Positions 6,811 through 15,295 of a stretch of 37,471 nucleotides of DNA are shown here, in pieces. The stretch's first letter is position 1. Each line of letters starts with the position of its first letter. Below the pieces are notes generated by a model that was not told the DNA's origin, searched no databases, and worked only from the letters and a program-made list of their open reading frames with translations. The stretch comes from Candidatus Binataceae bacterium (GTDB lineage Bacteria; Desulfobacterota; Binatia; Binatales; Binataceae): assembly GCA_030038355.1 (NCBI GenBank), contig JASHPB010000019.1, positions 1 through 37,471 on the forward strand, written 5' to 3'. A program made the translations under genes and the position numbers.

Positions 6811-8345
6811 AGCGCGCGCTACCAAAACGCAGGCCGCTGCGCGTTGCCGACGAGCTCGAGCGCGCGGTGCAGACGCTGATCGATGATCGCAAAGCGGCGC
6901 CACGCGTTCAGTCGAAGCTCGCGCCGATTCTGCGCGTCGCCGCCGATCTGCGCGGGATGCCGGACGCTGATTTCAAGGCGCGCCTGAAGCTTGAACTGAT
7001 CGGCGGTGCAAGGCAGTCCCCAACGCGCCGCCAAAGGAGCCGCCGCACGCAGCCGGCCCGAGCGCAGGAACGCCTGGAGCCGAGCCTCGCTCCGAGCGCG
7101 GCACCCGCGCCTCCCTACGTGCGTGAGGGATTTCACAGCATCACGCCTTACATTGCGGTCGACGGCGCTTCGAAGATGATCGATTTCGTGAAGCGCGCTT
7201 TCGGCGCCCAGGAGACGCTGCGCGTGAACACGGACGACGGCCGCATCGGGCACGCCGAGGTGCGAATCGAAGGTTCTATGCTCGAGCTTGGCGACTCTTC
7301 CGGCGGCAGTCAGCCGAATCCGACCGCGCTCTGGGTTTTCGTGCCCGATGCCGATGCCGCCTACGCACGCGCGATCGAGGCGGGCGCAACCTCGATTCAT
7401 GAGCCGGTTGACCAGGACTACGGCGATCGCGAAGGCAGCGTGAAGGATCCGTTTGGCAATCATTGGTATATCGGAACGCATCGCGCCGAGGCCGAGCCGC
7501 TGCCGCCAGAGCTTCGCAGCGTGACGACGTACATGCATCCGGTTGGCGCGCCCGGCGTGATCAATTTCATGAAGAAGGCTTTCAACGCCGAAGAAGTGGA
7601 GCGTGCGCAAGATGACTCCGGCACGGTCCATCACGCGAAGATCAGGATTGGTGACTCGATAATCGCGATCGGCGAGGCGCACGGTCCGTATCATCCGATG
7701 CCGCCGGTTCTTCATCTTTATGTTCCGGAGGCCGATCGCACCTATCAGCGGGCGCTCGCCGCCGGCGCCGTGTCGCTGAGCGAGCCCGCGGATCTACCCT
7801 ACGGCGAGCGCTGCGGCGCAGTGCGCGATCCGTTCGGCAACACCTGGTATATCGCGACGCGGCTGGATGCCCTGCCGCAGAAGGCCGCGACGCCTGAGGC
7901 TCCGCCCCGGCACGAGCGCCCCGGCAACATCATGCCCTTCATGTATATCGAGGGCGTCGGGCGCGCGTTCGATTTCTATCGCAAGGTGTTTGGCGCGCGC
8001 GAAGTGCATCGCGTAGAGGAAGGCGGCAGGCCGAGCCACGTCCAGATGGCGATCGGCCAGACTAATGTGATGCTAAGTGATCCGACGATGGAACACGCGG
8101 CGAAATCTCCCGCCGCGGCCTTCGTCGCGACGCCGCATTCGCTGGGCGGCTCGCCGCTGCATCTCTACGTGTATGTTGAGGATGCCGACGCAGCATATGA
8201 ACGCGCGCTTGAAGAAGGATCAAAAGTCGTCGATCCGATGCAAGACAAAGAGTGGGGCGATCACTGCGGCGGCGTGCAGGATCCCTTCGGCCACGTCTGG
8301 TACATCGCGACGCCAATCAAAGACCGCCCATCAGCCTCACGGTGA
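6807..8345 (+). CDS. Triple VOC/PhnB-like protein with N-terminal sigma-partner segment
   Basis: A 512-residue protein. Residues 10-65 form a helical, charged segment (AVQTLIDDRKAAPR, LAPILRVAADLRGMP, FKARLKLEL) followed by an Arg/Pro-rich linker. Three VOC (glyoxalase/PhnB-like) units follow at about 110-230, 235-350 and 370-505. Each opens with a TPYI, TYMH or MPFMYI strand, continues with a helix ending in FGA or FNA, and closes with a D-P-F-G-N/H-x-WYI signature (KDPFGNHWYIGT, RDPFGNTWYIAT, QDPFGHVWYIAT). The start overlaps the sigma factor stop. VOC domains bind metals and small ligands, so ligand control of the sigma factor is a reasonable inference. Its 3' end overlaps the convergent cupin gene by 9 bases. 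No membrane segment is visible. Confidence 0.8.
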   Translation: MKRALPKRRPLRVADELERAVQTLIDDRKAAPRVQSKLAPILRVAADLRGMPDADFKARLKLELIGGARQSPTRRQRSRRTQPARAQERLEPSLAPSAAPAPPYVREGFHSITPYIAVDGASKMIDFVKRAFGAQETLRVNTDDGRIGHAEVRIEGSMLELGDSSGGSQPNPTALWVFVPDADAAYARAIEAGATSIHEPVDQDYGDREGSVKDPFGNHWYIGTHRAEAEPLPPELRSVTTYMHPVGAPGVINFMKKAFNAEEVERAQDDSGTVHHAKIRIGDSIIAIGEAHGPYHPMPPVLHLYVPEADRTYQRALAAGAVSLSEPADLPYGERCGAVRDPFGNTWYIATRLDALPQKAATPEAPPRHERPGNIMPFMYIEGVGRAFDFYRKVFGAREVHRVEEGGRPSHVQMAIGQTNVMLSDPTMEHAAKSPAAAFVATPHSLGGSPLHLYVYVEDADAAYERALEEGSKVVDPMQDKEWGDHCGGVQDPFGHVWYIATPIKDRPSASR

Positions 8346-8765
8346 CGGCTTGGCCTGAAGCATCGTCGTGAGCGGCACGCCGTGCGGCGCGATCATGAAG
8401 ACCAGCAGACGCGCCGGTTCGGTGGTGCTCGCGTTCTTCGATACCATGTGATGCTCGTGCGGCTTCTCGGCCCACATCTCGCCGACTTTGTAAGTCACCG
8501 GCTCATGATCATCGAGTTGTGATACGACTGCTCCCTCGAGGACGTAGGCATAGGTGTAGCCCGGATGCTCATGCGGGGGAGTCGAACCTCCCGGCGGGTA
8601 ATCGACCGTTATCACCGTGACATCGGTGCCGGGCTGACTTGCCAGCGGCTGGCTCAGCACCTGATGAAGAACGCCTGCCGATGCGGGCGGCGCGGCATGG
8701 AGAATAGTGCGGCTCGCGACGAGTAAAGCGGTGGCGATAAGCACCGCGATGGAACTTTTCCTCAT
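8337..8765 (-). CDS. Secreted cupin-domain protein
   Basis: A 142-residue protein with a Sec signal peptide: MRKSSIAVLIATALLVASR, with likely cleavage after HAA or nearby. A single cupin follows: motif 1 PHEHPGYTYAYVLEG with two His and a Gly, and motif 2 reading PHEHHMVSKN. It probably binds one divalent metal in the periplasm; enzymatic or sensory role unknown. I chose the second Met because it starts the signal peptide; the 12 residues before it are Ser/Arg-rich. It is divergent from the HAD gene and convergent with the VOC gene. Confidence 0.75.
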   Translation of the reverse strand: MRKSSIAVLIATALLVASRTILHAAPPASAGVLHQVLSQPLASQPGTDVTVITVDYPPGGSTPPHEHPGYTYAYVLEGAVVSQLDDHEPVTYKVGEMWAEKPHEHHMVSKNASTTEPARLLVFMIAPHGVPLTTMLQAKPSP

Positions 8766-8851
8766 GGAGCTTCGTCTAGTCTGTGGCGAACTCAATGACA
8801 ACCTCGGCAGGCGCGTTTAGAAATCTCGCTCGAGTCAGATACAGTGCCTGC

Positions 8852-9484
8852 GTGACTCTTGAGGCTGTGATCTGGGATTTCGGCGGCGTTTTCACGACGT
8901 CACCGTTCGAGGCGTTCAGTCGCTACGAAGTGAAACGCGGCCTGCCGGAGAATTTCATCCGCAAGGTCAACTCGACCAACGCGAACGCCAACGCGTGGGC
9001 ACTCTTCGAGCGCGGCGAAATCGATGGCCGCGCGTTCGATCGCAAGTACCTCAAGGAATCGACCGCGCTGGGTCATCCGGTGCGTGGAAGCGAAGTGCTG
9101 CCGCTCCTGCACGGCGAATTGCGGCCGCGGATGGTCGAGGCGCTGCTCCATTGCAAGCGGTACTTCAAGGTCGGATGCATCACCAACAATATGATTCGCG
9201 ACGATCTGCCCACGGACGGCACGCCTTCCCCCGCCCAGGAAATCATGCAACATTTCGACGCGATCATCGAAAGCTCGAAGGCTGGTATCCGCAAACCTGA
9301 TCAGCGCATCTACCTGATGATCTGCGAGCTGCTCGCGGTCGAGACGCGAGCCTGCGTTTACCTCGATGACCTCGGCGTCAACTGCAAGCCGGCCGCGCAG
9401 CTCGGAATGACGGCGATCAAGGTGGTGAGCGAAGCGCAGGCGCTGGAAGATTTGGCGAGGGCGACCGGACTCACGTTTGCGTAG
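8852..9484 (+). CDS. HAD-superfamily hydrolase
   Basis: About 210 residues in the HAD-IA group resembling the N-terminal half of ACAD10/ACAD11 and epoxide-hydrolase phosphatase domains. Motif I is VIWDFGGVFTT, with the nucleophile Asp; the second Asp is Gly, as in that subgroup. Motif II lies in GCITNNM, the Lys is in SSKAGIRKPD, and motif III is YLDDLGVNCKPA. I prefer the GTG at 8852, which places motif I at the N-terminus; an ATG at 8783 in frame would add 23 residues without conserved features. Substrate unknown. Confidence 0.75.
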   Translation: MTLEAVIWDFGGVFTTSPFEAFSRYEVKRGLPENFIRKVNSTNANANAWALFERGEIDGRAFDRKYLKESTALGHPVRGSEVLPLLHGELRPRMVEALLHCKRYFKVGCITNNMIRDDLPTDGTPSPAQEIMQHFDAIIESSKAGIRKPDQRIYLMICELLAVETRACVYLDDLGVNCKPAAQLGMTAIKVVSEAQALEDLARATGLTFA

Positions 9485-9532
9485 GCATTGCTGATCATTT
9501 GAGCGCGCTCTTCCTAAGCATCTCGCAATCTC

Positions 9533-10106
9533 GTGCGCCCCGATCCTAACAACCAGTGGCTGCGGGCTTGTTTTGCGAAAATTGACGTCACTTACCAACC
9601 TGAACAGCAGCTCGCGAAAGTCGCCAATTCGTCGTCGCCGCATGTCTCGGTCGATGTCGTTGACATTCGGCAAACGCAGAAGGTCGGCGAGTACATCGCG
9701 ATTTTCGGAATCAAGACGGCGGATACGGTCACGCCATCAGATGTGCCTGCGACGCTGAAGAATGCGTTCGAATCGGAGTTGAAGAATCGCGGATTCGTCG
9801 AAGGGGAGGGTGGCGACGCGGTGATTGTGCGCCGCGGTTACTTCCGCAATAGCTTCGCGAATCGCGGAATCGTTTACGAGGCGAACGCCTCAATGGACCT
9901 GGAGGTGTCGATCGTCAGGCCGGACGGCGCCCTTCCTTATCGCAAGTACGTGACGGGCCGCGCCGACGATGCGTTCGCGATCGCCAGCGCCGGGAATGGT
10001 CAACAGATGCTCGACGCCGCAATGCGCGACAGAGTGTCGAAAAGTGTTCGACGACCCGGACTTTCTTGCTGCGATGGAAAGCGTAGCAGACCGAGTCACG
10101 TTATAG
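9533..10106 (+). pseudogene. YajG-like lipoprotein, frameshifted
   Basis: The frame from 9533 shows the YajG pattern: VSVDVVDIRQTQKVGEYI, then a strand with LKNAFESELKNRGF, then DLEVSIVRPDGALPYRKYV and a helical end NGQQMLDAAMRDRVSK. There the frame leaves the family. Removing one A from the run of four at about 10039-10042 restores KVFDDPDFLAAMES and a stop at 10106. At the 5' end a Cys sits where the lipidated Cys should be (RACFAKIDVTYQP), but the preceding residues are hydrophilic and form no signal peptide. Both ends are damaged, which favours a pseudogene over a single sequencing error. YajG is an outer-membrane-associated lipoprotein of unknown function. Confidence 0.65.
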
Positions 10107-10213
10107 ATCCAGGTAAAGCCACATCGCGTCTTCAGCCCTTACTCATAAGCGCTGCGTTCAACGCGGCCAGTGGCGGAACTGATGCGCAATCGACGCTCAT
10201 CCGGGTCGCGGGA

Positions 10214-11461
10214 TCACATGTCCACCGCGAGGATTGTTGCGATGCCGTCGAGGGCGCTGTCGGGCGTTTGGATTACAATTTCGCCGACCGGGTCCGAATT
10301 GAAGAGCATGTCCGCGGCCGCGATGCGCCGTGAGAACTTGAGCGGCATCGTGCTGCCGAGCGGCCGCGCCGCGACCACCTTTTTCACTTTCACGCCGCGT
10401 ATCGAAACTGTCTCGTAGGGGCGCATCAGTAGATGCAGGTAAACGCGATTGCCGCGACGCGTCGAGGGACCGTAGAACTGCCATGGCTCGAGCCCGGGCA
10501 TCGTTCCCATAATCCCTTCCTCGTTGCGGCTCATCCATTCGCCGATCGCATTCAGGCGCTCGACTTGTTCGGCCGGCAGCGTGCCGTCGCTCGTTGGCGA
10601 TACGTTCAGCAGCAGGTTACCGCCCTTGCCAGCGACCTCGCATAGCGTATGTACGAGTGTGCGTACGGACTTGAGATGCTTGTCGGAAGGGTTGTAGCCC
10701 CAGCTATTGTTGATGGTGAGACAGGTCTCCCACGGTCCCGCGGGAGCGATAGCGGGCACCGCCTGCTCGGGAGTCTTGTAATCGCCGAATCCCGGCAACC
10801 TATCGTTGATGATGATCTCCGGCTGAAGCTGCTTCATCATGGCGACCAGCTCCGCCGCTTTCCATTCCTCCGGCCGCCGCTCCCATCCGCCGTCGAACCA
10901 GATCAAATCGATCTTGCCATAGTTCGTGAGCAGTTCGCGGATCTGGGCGAACATGAAGTTTAAAAACCGGTCCCATTGCTCCGGCGTTGAGCGACGCCAG
11001 TTGCCGAAGCGATACGGTTTGTCAGCTTCGGTGAACGCCGGGTAATCGGGATGATGCCAATCAATCAGTGAGAAATAGAGTCCCACCTTGAGGCCCTCGG
11101 CGCGGAACGCCTCGACGTATTCGCCGACGATATCGCGGCCGAAGGGCGTGTGCTCGACCGAGTACTCGGATTCTTGTGTATGGAACATCGCGAAGCCGTC
11201 GTGATGCTTACTGGTGAGCACGGCGTAGCGCATTCCGGCCTGCTTCGCGAGGCGAGCCCATGCGTGCGGATCGAACTTCAGGGGCTTAAAGGTCGTCGCT
11301 CCGGCGTGGTACTCCTCGACGCCCACGTTCTGGCCGTCGGGCAGCGCGCCGACGCCGCCGACCAGAGGCCACGACAGTTCCCATCCGTTCTGGCTGCAAT
11401 GACCCCAGTGGATGAACATCCCGAAACGCGCCGTGTCGAACCAGGTTGTCATAGCGATCAT
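10214..11461 (-). CDS. GH29 alpha-L-fucosidase
   Basis: A 415-residue glycoside hydrolase of family 29. Typical segments are RFGMFIHWG (12-20), the HHDGFAMFHT block at 86-95, IDLIWFDGGWE with the nucleophile Asp190, and a GGNLLLNVSP turn. The acid/base is not assignable by eye, as it varies in the family. No signal peptide is present, so it should act in the cytosol on small fucosides taken up by the cell. The ATG at 11461 follows CGGAAAA; a second Met three codons in is possible. It is a lone carbohydrate gene here, without transporter or fucose catabolic genes nearby, and divergent from the LLM monooxygenase. Confidence 0.85.
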   Translation of the reverse strand: MIAMTTWFDTARFGMFIHWGHCSQNGWELSWPLVGGVGALPDGQNVGVEEYHAGATTFKPLKFDPHAWARLAKQAGMRYAVLTSKHHDGFAMFHTQESEYSVEHTPFGRDIVGEYVEAFRAEGLKVGLYFSLIDWHHPDYPAFTEADKPYRFGNWRRSTPEQWDRFLNFMFAQIRELLTNYGKIDLIWFDGGWERRPEEWKAAELVAMMKQLQPEIIINDRLPGFGDYKTPEQAVPAIAPAGPWETCLTINNSWGYNPSDKHLKSVRTLVHTLCEVAGKGGNLLLNVSPTSDGTLPAEQVERLNAIGEWMSRNEEGIMGTMPGLEPWQFYGPSTRRGNRVYLHLLMRPYETVSIRGVKVKKVVAARPLGSTMPLKFSRRIAAADMLFNSDPVGEIVIQTPDSALDGIATILAVDM

Positions 11462-11616
11462 TGTTTTCCGCGCATCGCAGTTTGTCCATCGTGCGTGCGA
11501 GCTATTCCAGCGAATTCCGACTAAACGGTTGGTACGCCTTACGCCGGTTGCGCTCCAAGCAAAATCCCCGCTAATTATCGAGCAGGATTAGGGTTTCATC
11601 GCGGGAGACGATCAAT

Positions 11617-12885
11617 ATGAAGATTTCGATGTTTCATCTGATGCCTTATCGCGACCTGCCGAAGGACTTCGAGCAGAAGTACCACTCGGTCTGGGTCGAT
11701 CCCCCGTACACCGAGCTCGCCGATTCGCGAAAGATTGGCCAGTACTACAACTGGACGCTCGACGAGCTGATCCACGCCGCGGACAAGGGAATCGATGGTA
11801 TCTGCGTCAACGAGCATCACCAGAATGCTTACGGCTTCATGCCGAATCCCGACCTGATGGGCTCGATCCTCGCGCGCGCCACCAACGGCACCGACTGCGC
11901 AGTCGTGCAGATGGGCTCGACGCTGCCGACCTCCAACCCGCCAATTCGAGTGGCCGAAGAATACGGTATGATCGATTGCATTAGTGGCGGCCGCATGGTC
12001 GCCGGGATGCCGCTCGGCACTTCCCAGGACGTCAACCTTTGTTACGGAATTTCGCCGATCGAGCAGCGCGAGCGTTACTACGAGGCTCACGACTTGATCA
12101 TCAAGGCCTGGACGGCGAAGGAAATCTTCGCCTGGAATGGCAAGTACTTCAAACTACCGATGGTCAACATCTGGCCACGCCCGATCCAGCAGCCCCATCC
12201 TCCCGTCTGGATTCCCGGCTCCGGCAGCCTCAGCACGTGGGACTTCTCGGCGCGCAACGATCATTGCTACTGCTTCCTCTCTTACTGGGGGAACAACTTC
12301 GGCAAGCGGGTGATGGACGGATGGTGGGATTTCGTTGCCAAGGGCAATCACGATCCAAACCCGTTCCGCGCTGGATTTCTGCAGCTCGTCGCCGTCTCGG
12401 AGACCGACCACAGCGCCGAAAAGGAGTATTACCCGCACATCCGGTATTTCTACGACAAATGCCTGCACATCCTGCCTGAGTATTTCCCAGTCCCCGGCAA
12501 CCAGGATTATAAGAGCCTCGTCAATAGCGTGACGAAACTGAACCCGCAGCTCTTCGACCTGATGGGGAAGATTCCGACCTGGAAATACAAGGACTTCGTC
12601 GATAACCAGTTCGTGATCGCGGGCTCGCCGGCTACGGTGCGCCAGCAGTTGATGGACGCCGTGAAGAAGCTTCGCGTCGGCAACCTGATGGTGCTGCTGC
12701 ATATCGGATCGATGCCGCATGACCTGACGCTCAAGAACATCGAGCTGTTCTGCTCCGAGGTGCTGCCGCACTTCCGCGATGTCTGGGAAGGCGAATGGGA
12801 GAACAAGTGGTGGCCCGAGGGGATGCGCGGACCGCGCACGAAGATCACGGGCAACGGCGCGGCGCATCCGGCGGCGGCGCGCTGA
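11617..12885 (+). CDS. LLM-class flavin-dependent oxidoreductase
   Basis: A 422-residue bacterial luciferase-like (TIM-barrel) protein using FMNH2 or F420H2. Typical stretches are DGICVNEHHQNAYGF (about 60-74), MGSTLPTSNPPIRVAEEYGMIDCISGGR (108-135), AGMPLGT, and the AWTAKEIFAWNGKYF helix-loop near 165. The start ATG follows GGGAGA. It is longer than typical 330-350-residue members because of a long C-terminal part. The next gene on the strand, 90 bases on, is an alpha/beta hydrolase. The pairing suggests a ring- or chain-opening route: oxygenation, then hydrolysis of an ester, lactone or C-C bond. Substrate is unknown. Confidence 0.85.
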   Translation: MKISMFHLMPYRDLPKDFEQKYHSVWVDPPYTELADSRKIGQYYNWTLDELIHAADKGIDGICVNEHHQNAYGFMPNPDLMGSILARATNGTDCAVVQMGSTLPTSNPPIRVAEEYGMIDCISGGRMVAGMPLGTSQDVNLCYGISPIEQRERYYEAHDLIIKAWTAKEIFAWNGKYFKLPMVNIWPRPIQQPHPPVWIPGSGSLSTWDFSARNDHCYCFLSYWGNNFGKRVMDGWWDFVAKGNHDPNPFRAGFLQLVAVSETDHSAEKEYYPHIRYFYDKCLHILPEYFPVPGNQDYKSLVNSVTKLNPQLFDLMGKIPTWKYKDFVDNQFVIAGSPATVRQQLMDAVKKLRVGNLMVLLHIGSMPHDLTLKNIELFCSEVLPHFRDVWEGEWENKWWPEGMRGPRTKITGNGAAHPAAAR

Positions 12886-12917
12886 CGCGGCCTTGCTCTG
12901 AAACTATGAATGCTGGG

Positions 12918-12943
12918 GCCGGCCCTCGCGGCCGGCTTCATTA
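12918..12943 (+). terminator. Hairpin between LLM and hydrolase genes (weak terminator or attenuator)
   Basis: A 7-bp GC-only stem GCCGGCC/GGCCGGC with a 5-base loop is followed by TTCATTA. The T-tract is poor, so read-through into the hydrolase gene is likely. Confidence 0.4.
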
Positions 12944-12974
12944 TCGACTCCAAGGTATTCCCGGAAGGAACGAG

Positions 12975-13757
12975 ATGGCGACTAAGCAACAACAACTCAG
13001 CGTCTGGGGCGACAAGGTACATCCCAAGGTAAAAGTCCAGGGCGCAGGAGCGCCGCTGGCTTATCTGCATGGCGGATACGGCCCGATCGAAACCGAACTC
13101 GTCGATGAACTCGCGAAGCACTTCACCGTTTACGCGCCGGAGCATCCGGGGCTCACGTCCGGCGACGAGGACGCCTACAAGGCGCTCGACGATATGTGGG
13201 ATCTCGTCCTCTTCTATTACGATCTGTTCGACAAGCTTGAGCTCGCCGCGCCCGCCGTTGTTGGTCATTCATTCGGCGGCATGGTCGCGGCGGAAATCGC
13301 GGCCACCGATCCGACGCGCGTCAGCAAACTCGCGCTCATCAGTCCGCTTGGGCTCTGGCGCGACGATTCGCCGATCAAGAATTACATCGTGACGCCGCAG
13401 GCCGATCTGCCGAGGTTGATGTTCAAGGACGAGCATCATCCCGCGCAGAAGCGGATCATCCTGAATCCCGAGGACCAGCCCGGCTTCATCCGTATCACGT
13501 GGGCTCTCGGATGCACCGGCAAGTTCATGTGGCCGCTCCCCGACAAGGGCCTCAGCAAGCGCATGCACCGTATAGCCGCGCCGACGCTCATCCTGTGGGG
13601 CAAGAACGATCGTCTGCTGCCGGCGGTCTATGCCGAAGAATTCAAGAAGCGCATCCCGAACGCGAAGGTCGAGATGATCGACGGCGGCGCGCACATGATG
13701 CCGCTCGAAGAGCCGGCCAGGGTGGCCGGCGCTGTCGCGAAGTTCATCAAGGGGTGA
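12975..13757 (+). CDS. Alpha/beta hydrolase
   Basis: A 260-residue hydrolase with a complete catalytic set: oxyanion HGG in AYLHGGYGP, nucleophile Ser99 in GHSFGG, acid Asp in WGKNDRLLP and His in GGAHMMPLEEP. The start ATG follows GGAAGGAA; the longer upstream frame crosses the intergenic hairpin and is rejected. Its closest relatives by pattern are C-C bond/ester hydrolases of the MhpC/epoxide-hydrolase type. It lies in the same direction as the LLM monooxygenase and probably acts on its product. Confidence 0.85.
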   Translation: MATKQQQLSVWGDKVHPKVKVQGAGAPLAYLHGGYGPIETELVDELAKHFTVYAPEHPGLTSGDEDAYKALDDMWDLVLFYYDLFDKLELAAPAVVGHSFGGMVAAEIAATDPTRVSKLALISPLGLWRDDSPIKNYIVTPQADLPRLMFKDEHHPAQKRIILNPEDQPGFIRITWALGCTGKFMWPLPDKGLSKRMHRIAAPTLILWGKNDRLLPAVYAEEFKKRIPNAKVEMIDGGAHMMPLEEPARVAGAVAKFIKG

Positions 13758-13991
13758 GGTCGAAGGCGCGCCTTGTCGGAAACGATCGCAAACAAACCTC
13801 CCTTGCCCTGGGGGAAGGGAAAGAGGGTTGGATTGGCATTTTGTATGGGATCGCGCGGCGGTGAATTCGGAGAGCGACCTGACCGCTAGCGCATCCCGCA
13901 TTGGGAATGGGAATCAGCATCTGCGATTTGCCTGCCTTGCGCCGATCGCTCGCGTCGAATAGTTCAAAAGGGGCTTGAGCACGAGAGGACT
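13758..13991. other. Intergenic region with REP-like sequence
   Basis: A GC-rich dyad-type stretch at 13797-13830 (CCTCCCTTGCCCTGG then GGAAGGGAAAGAGGG) resembles the repeat pair at 37062-37180. No gene is recognised. The cyclophilin gene start follows. Confidence 0.4.
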
Positions 13992-14555
13992 ATGATCAGG
14001 AAACTGTCGCCAATACCGTGCCTCGCAGCCTTCATGGCGGTGCTCGCGATCGCCTCGGCCTGCAATGGCTCGACGGATGGACTTCCCATGCGCAACACCG
14101 GCCACTACGCAATCGTGGATACCGATCGCGGCACTTTCGTCATCGAACTTTACCCGAGCGTGGCGCCAAAAACGGTCGCCAACTTCGAAACACTGGTGAA
14201 GAAGGGGTTCTACAACGGCCTGACGTTCCATCGCGTCGTGCCCGACTTCGTCGTGCAAGGTGGCGATCCTGACGGCACCGGTAAGGGCGGCCCCGGCTAC
14301 ACCGTCCCCGCCGAAATCGACAAGAACGAACATCACCTGCGCGGCAGCGTCGCCACCGCGCGCCTCGGCGATGAAGTCAATCCGAATCGCGATTCGAGTG
14401 GCAGCCAGTTTTACATCTGCCTCGAGCCGCAGCCCAGCCTCGACGGCGGTTACACAATTTTCGGTGGCGTGATTAAGGGCATGAGTGTGGTCGATCAGAT
14501 TCAAAAGGGCGATCACATGAAGAAGATCACGCTTGCGAGCGAGCCGCCGAAGTAG
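13992..14555 (+). CDS. Lipoprotein cyclophilin-type peptidyl-prolyl isomerase
   Basis: A 187-residue protein with a lipoprotein signal peptide (MIRKLSP then a hydrophobic core ending IASAC, lipidated Cys24) and one cyclophilin domain. Conserved parts are GTFVIELYPSVAPKTVANF, FHRVVPDFVVQGGDP with the catalytic Arg in FHR, and SSGSQFYICLEPQPSLDGG. It should assist prolyl isomerisation of periplasmic or outer-membrane proteins. The start follows AGAGGA. The PHP gene begins 12 bases after the stop, so the two may be cotranscribed. Confidence 0.9.
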   Translation: MIRKLSPIPCLAAFMAVLAIASACNGSTDGLPMRNTGHYAIVDTDRGTFVIELYPSVAPKTVANFETLVKKGFYNGLTFHRVVPDFVVQGGDPDGTGKGGPGYTVPAEIDKNEHHLRGSVATARLGDEVNPNRDSSGSQFYICLEPQPSLDGGYTIFGGVIKGMSVVDQIQKGDHMKKITLASEPPK

Positions 14556-14566
14556 AGCTACGCCGC

Positions 14567-15295
14567 ATGGCAGACCCAGGAAGCGGGCACCCGTCGGGGC
14601 CCTACTTCACGATCGACATCCACCTCCACACCAACCGCGGCAGCGCGGATTCTAATCTTGCGCCCGCCGACCTGATCGGCCGCGCCAAGGCGATCGGAAT
14701 CGGCGCGATCTGCATCACCGAGCACGACAACATGTGGAACCTCGACGAGCTCTCGGACCTCGCCGCCGAGGCCCGGGTCGTGCTGCTTCGCGGCATGGAA
14801 GTGACCACAGAGATGGGCCACGTCGGCGCCTTCGGGCTCGAGCGATACGTCGGTGGGATCTACAAACTGCCGGAGCTCCGCCGAATCGTGGACGGAGAGG
14901 GCGGACTGCTGATCGCGAATCATCCGTTCCGTTACAAACTCGACCCGCGTTTCTCATTTATCAATCCTGACGCCGAGCCGATCGACCCGTCGCATCCAGA
15001 CCGTGCCGCGAAGCTGAAGCTTTTCGAACTGGTCGATGCGATCGAGGTGCTAAATGGCGCCTGCGGCGAGGACGAAAATCAGTTCGCGCTCCAGGTCGCG
15101 CGCGTGCTGGGGCGGCCTGAGGTGGCGGGCTCCGACTCGCATTCGGCCAATTCAGTTGGATGCGTCACGACCTTGCTCGACCATCCGGTAAAGAACGAGC
15201 GCGAGTTTATCGACGCGGTGAAGGCGGGACGATGTCGCGCAGGCCGCGGCCTGCTCAAAGACGGCGTTGCCCCCTTCGAGCTCGACGCGATTTAA
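14567..15295 (+). CDS. PHP-domain phosphoesterase
   Basis: A 242-residue PHP-family protein with its metal-binding motifs in order: IHLHTNRGSAD, ITEHDN, GMEVTTEMGH, ANHPFR and GSDSHSA. This His/Asp/Glu set binds two or three metals and hydrolyses phosphoesters, for example nucleoside 3',5'-bisphosphates or RNA ends in studied relatives. Substrate here is open. Start ATG without a strong ribosome site; coupling to the upstream cyclophilin gene is plausible. Its stop directly abuts the stop of the convergent Rieske gene. Confidence 0.85.
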   Translation: MADPGSGHPSGPYFTIDIHLHTNRGSADSNLAPADLIGRAKAIGIGAICITEHDNMWNLDELSDLAAEARVVLLRGMEVTTEMGHVGAFGLERYVGGIYKLPELRRIVDGEGGLLIANHPFRYKLDPRFSFINPDAEPIDPSHPDRAAKLKLFELVDAIEVLNGACGEDENQFALQVARVLGRPEVAGSDSHSANSVGCVTTLLDHPVKNEREFIDAVKAGRCRAGRGLLKDGVAPFELDAI

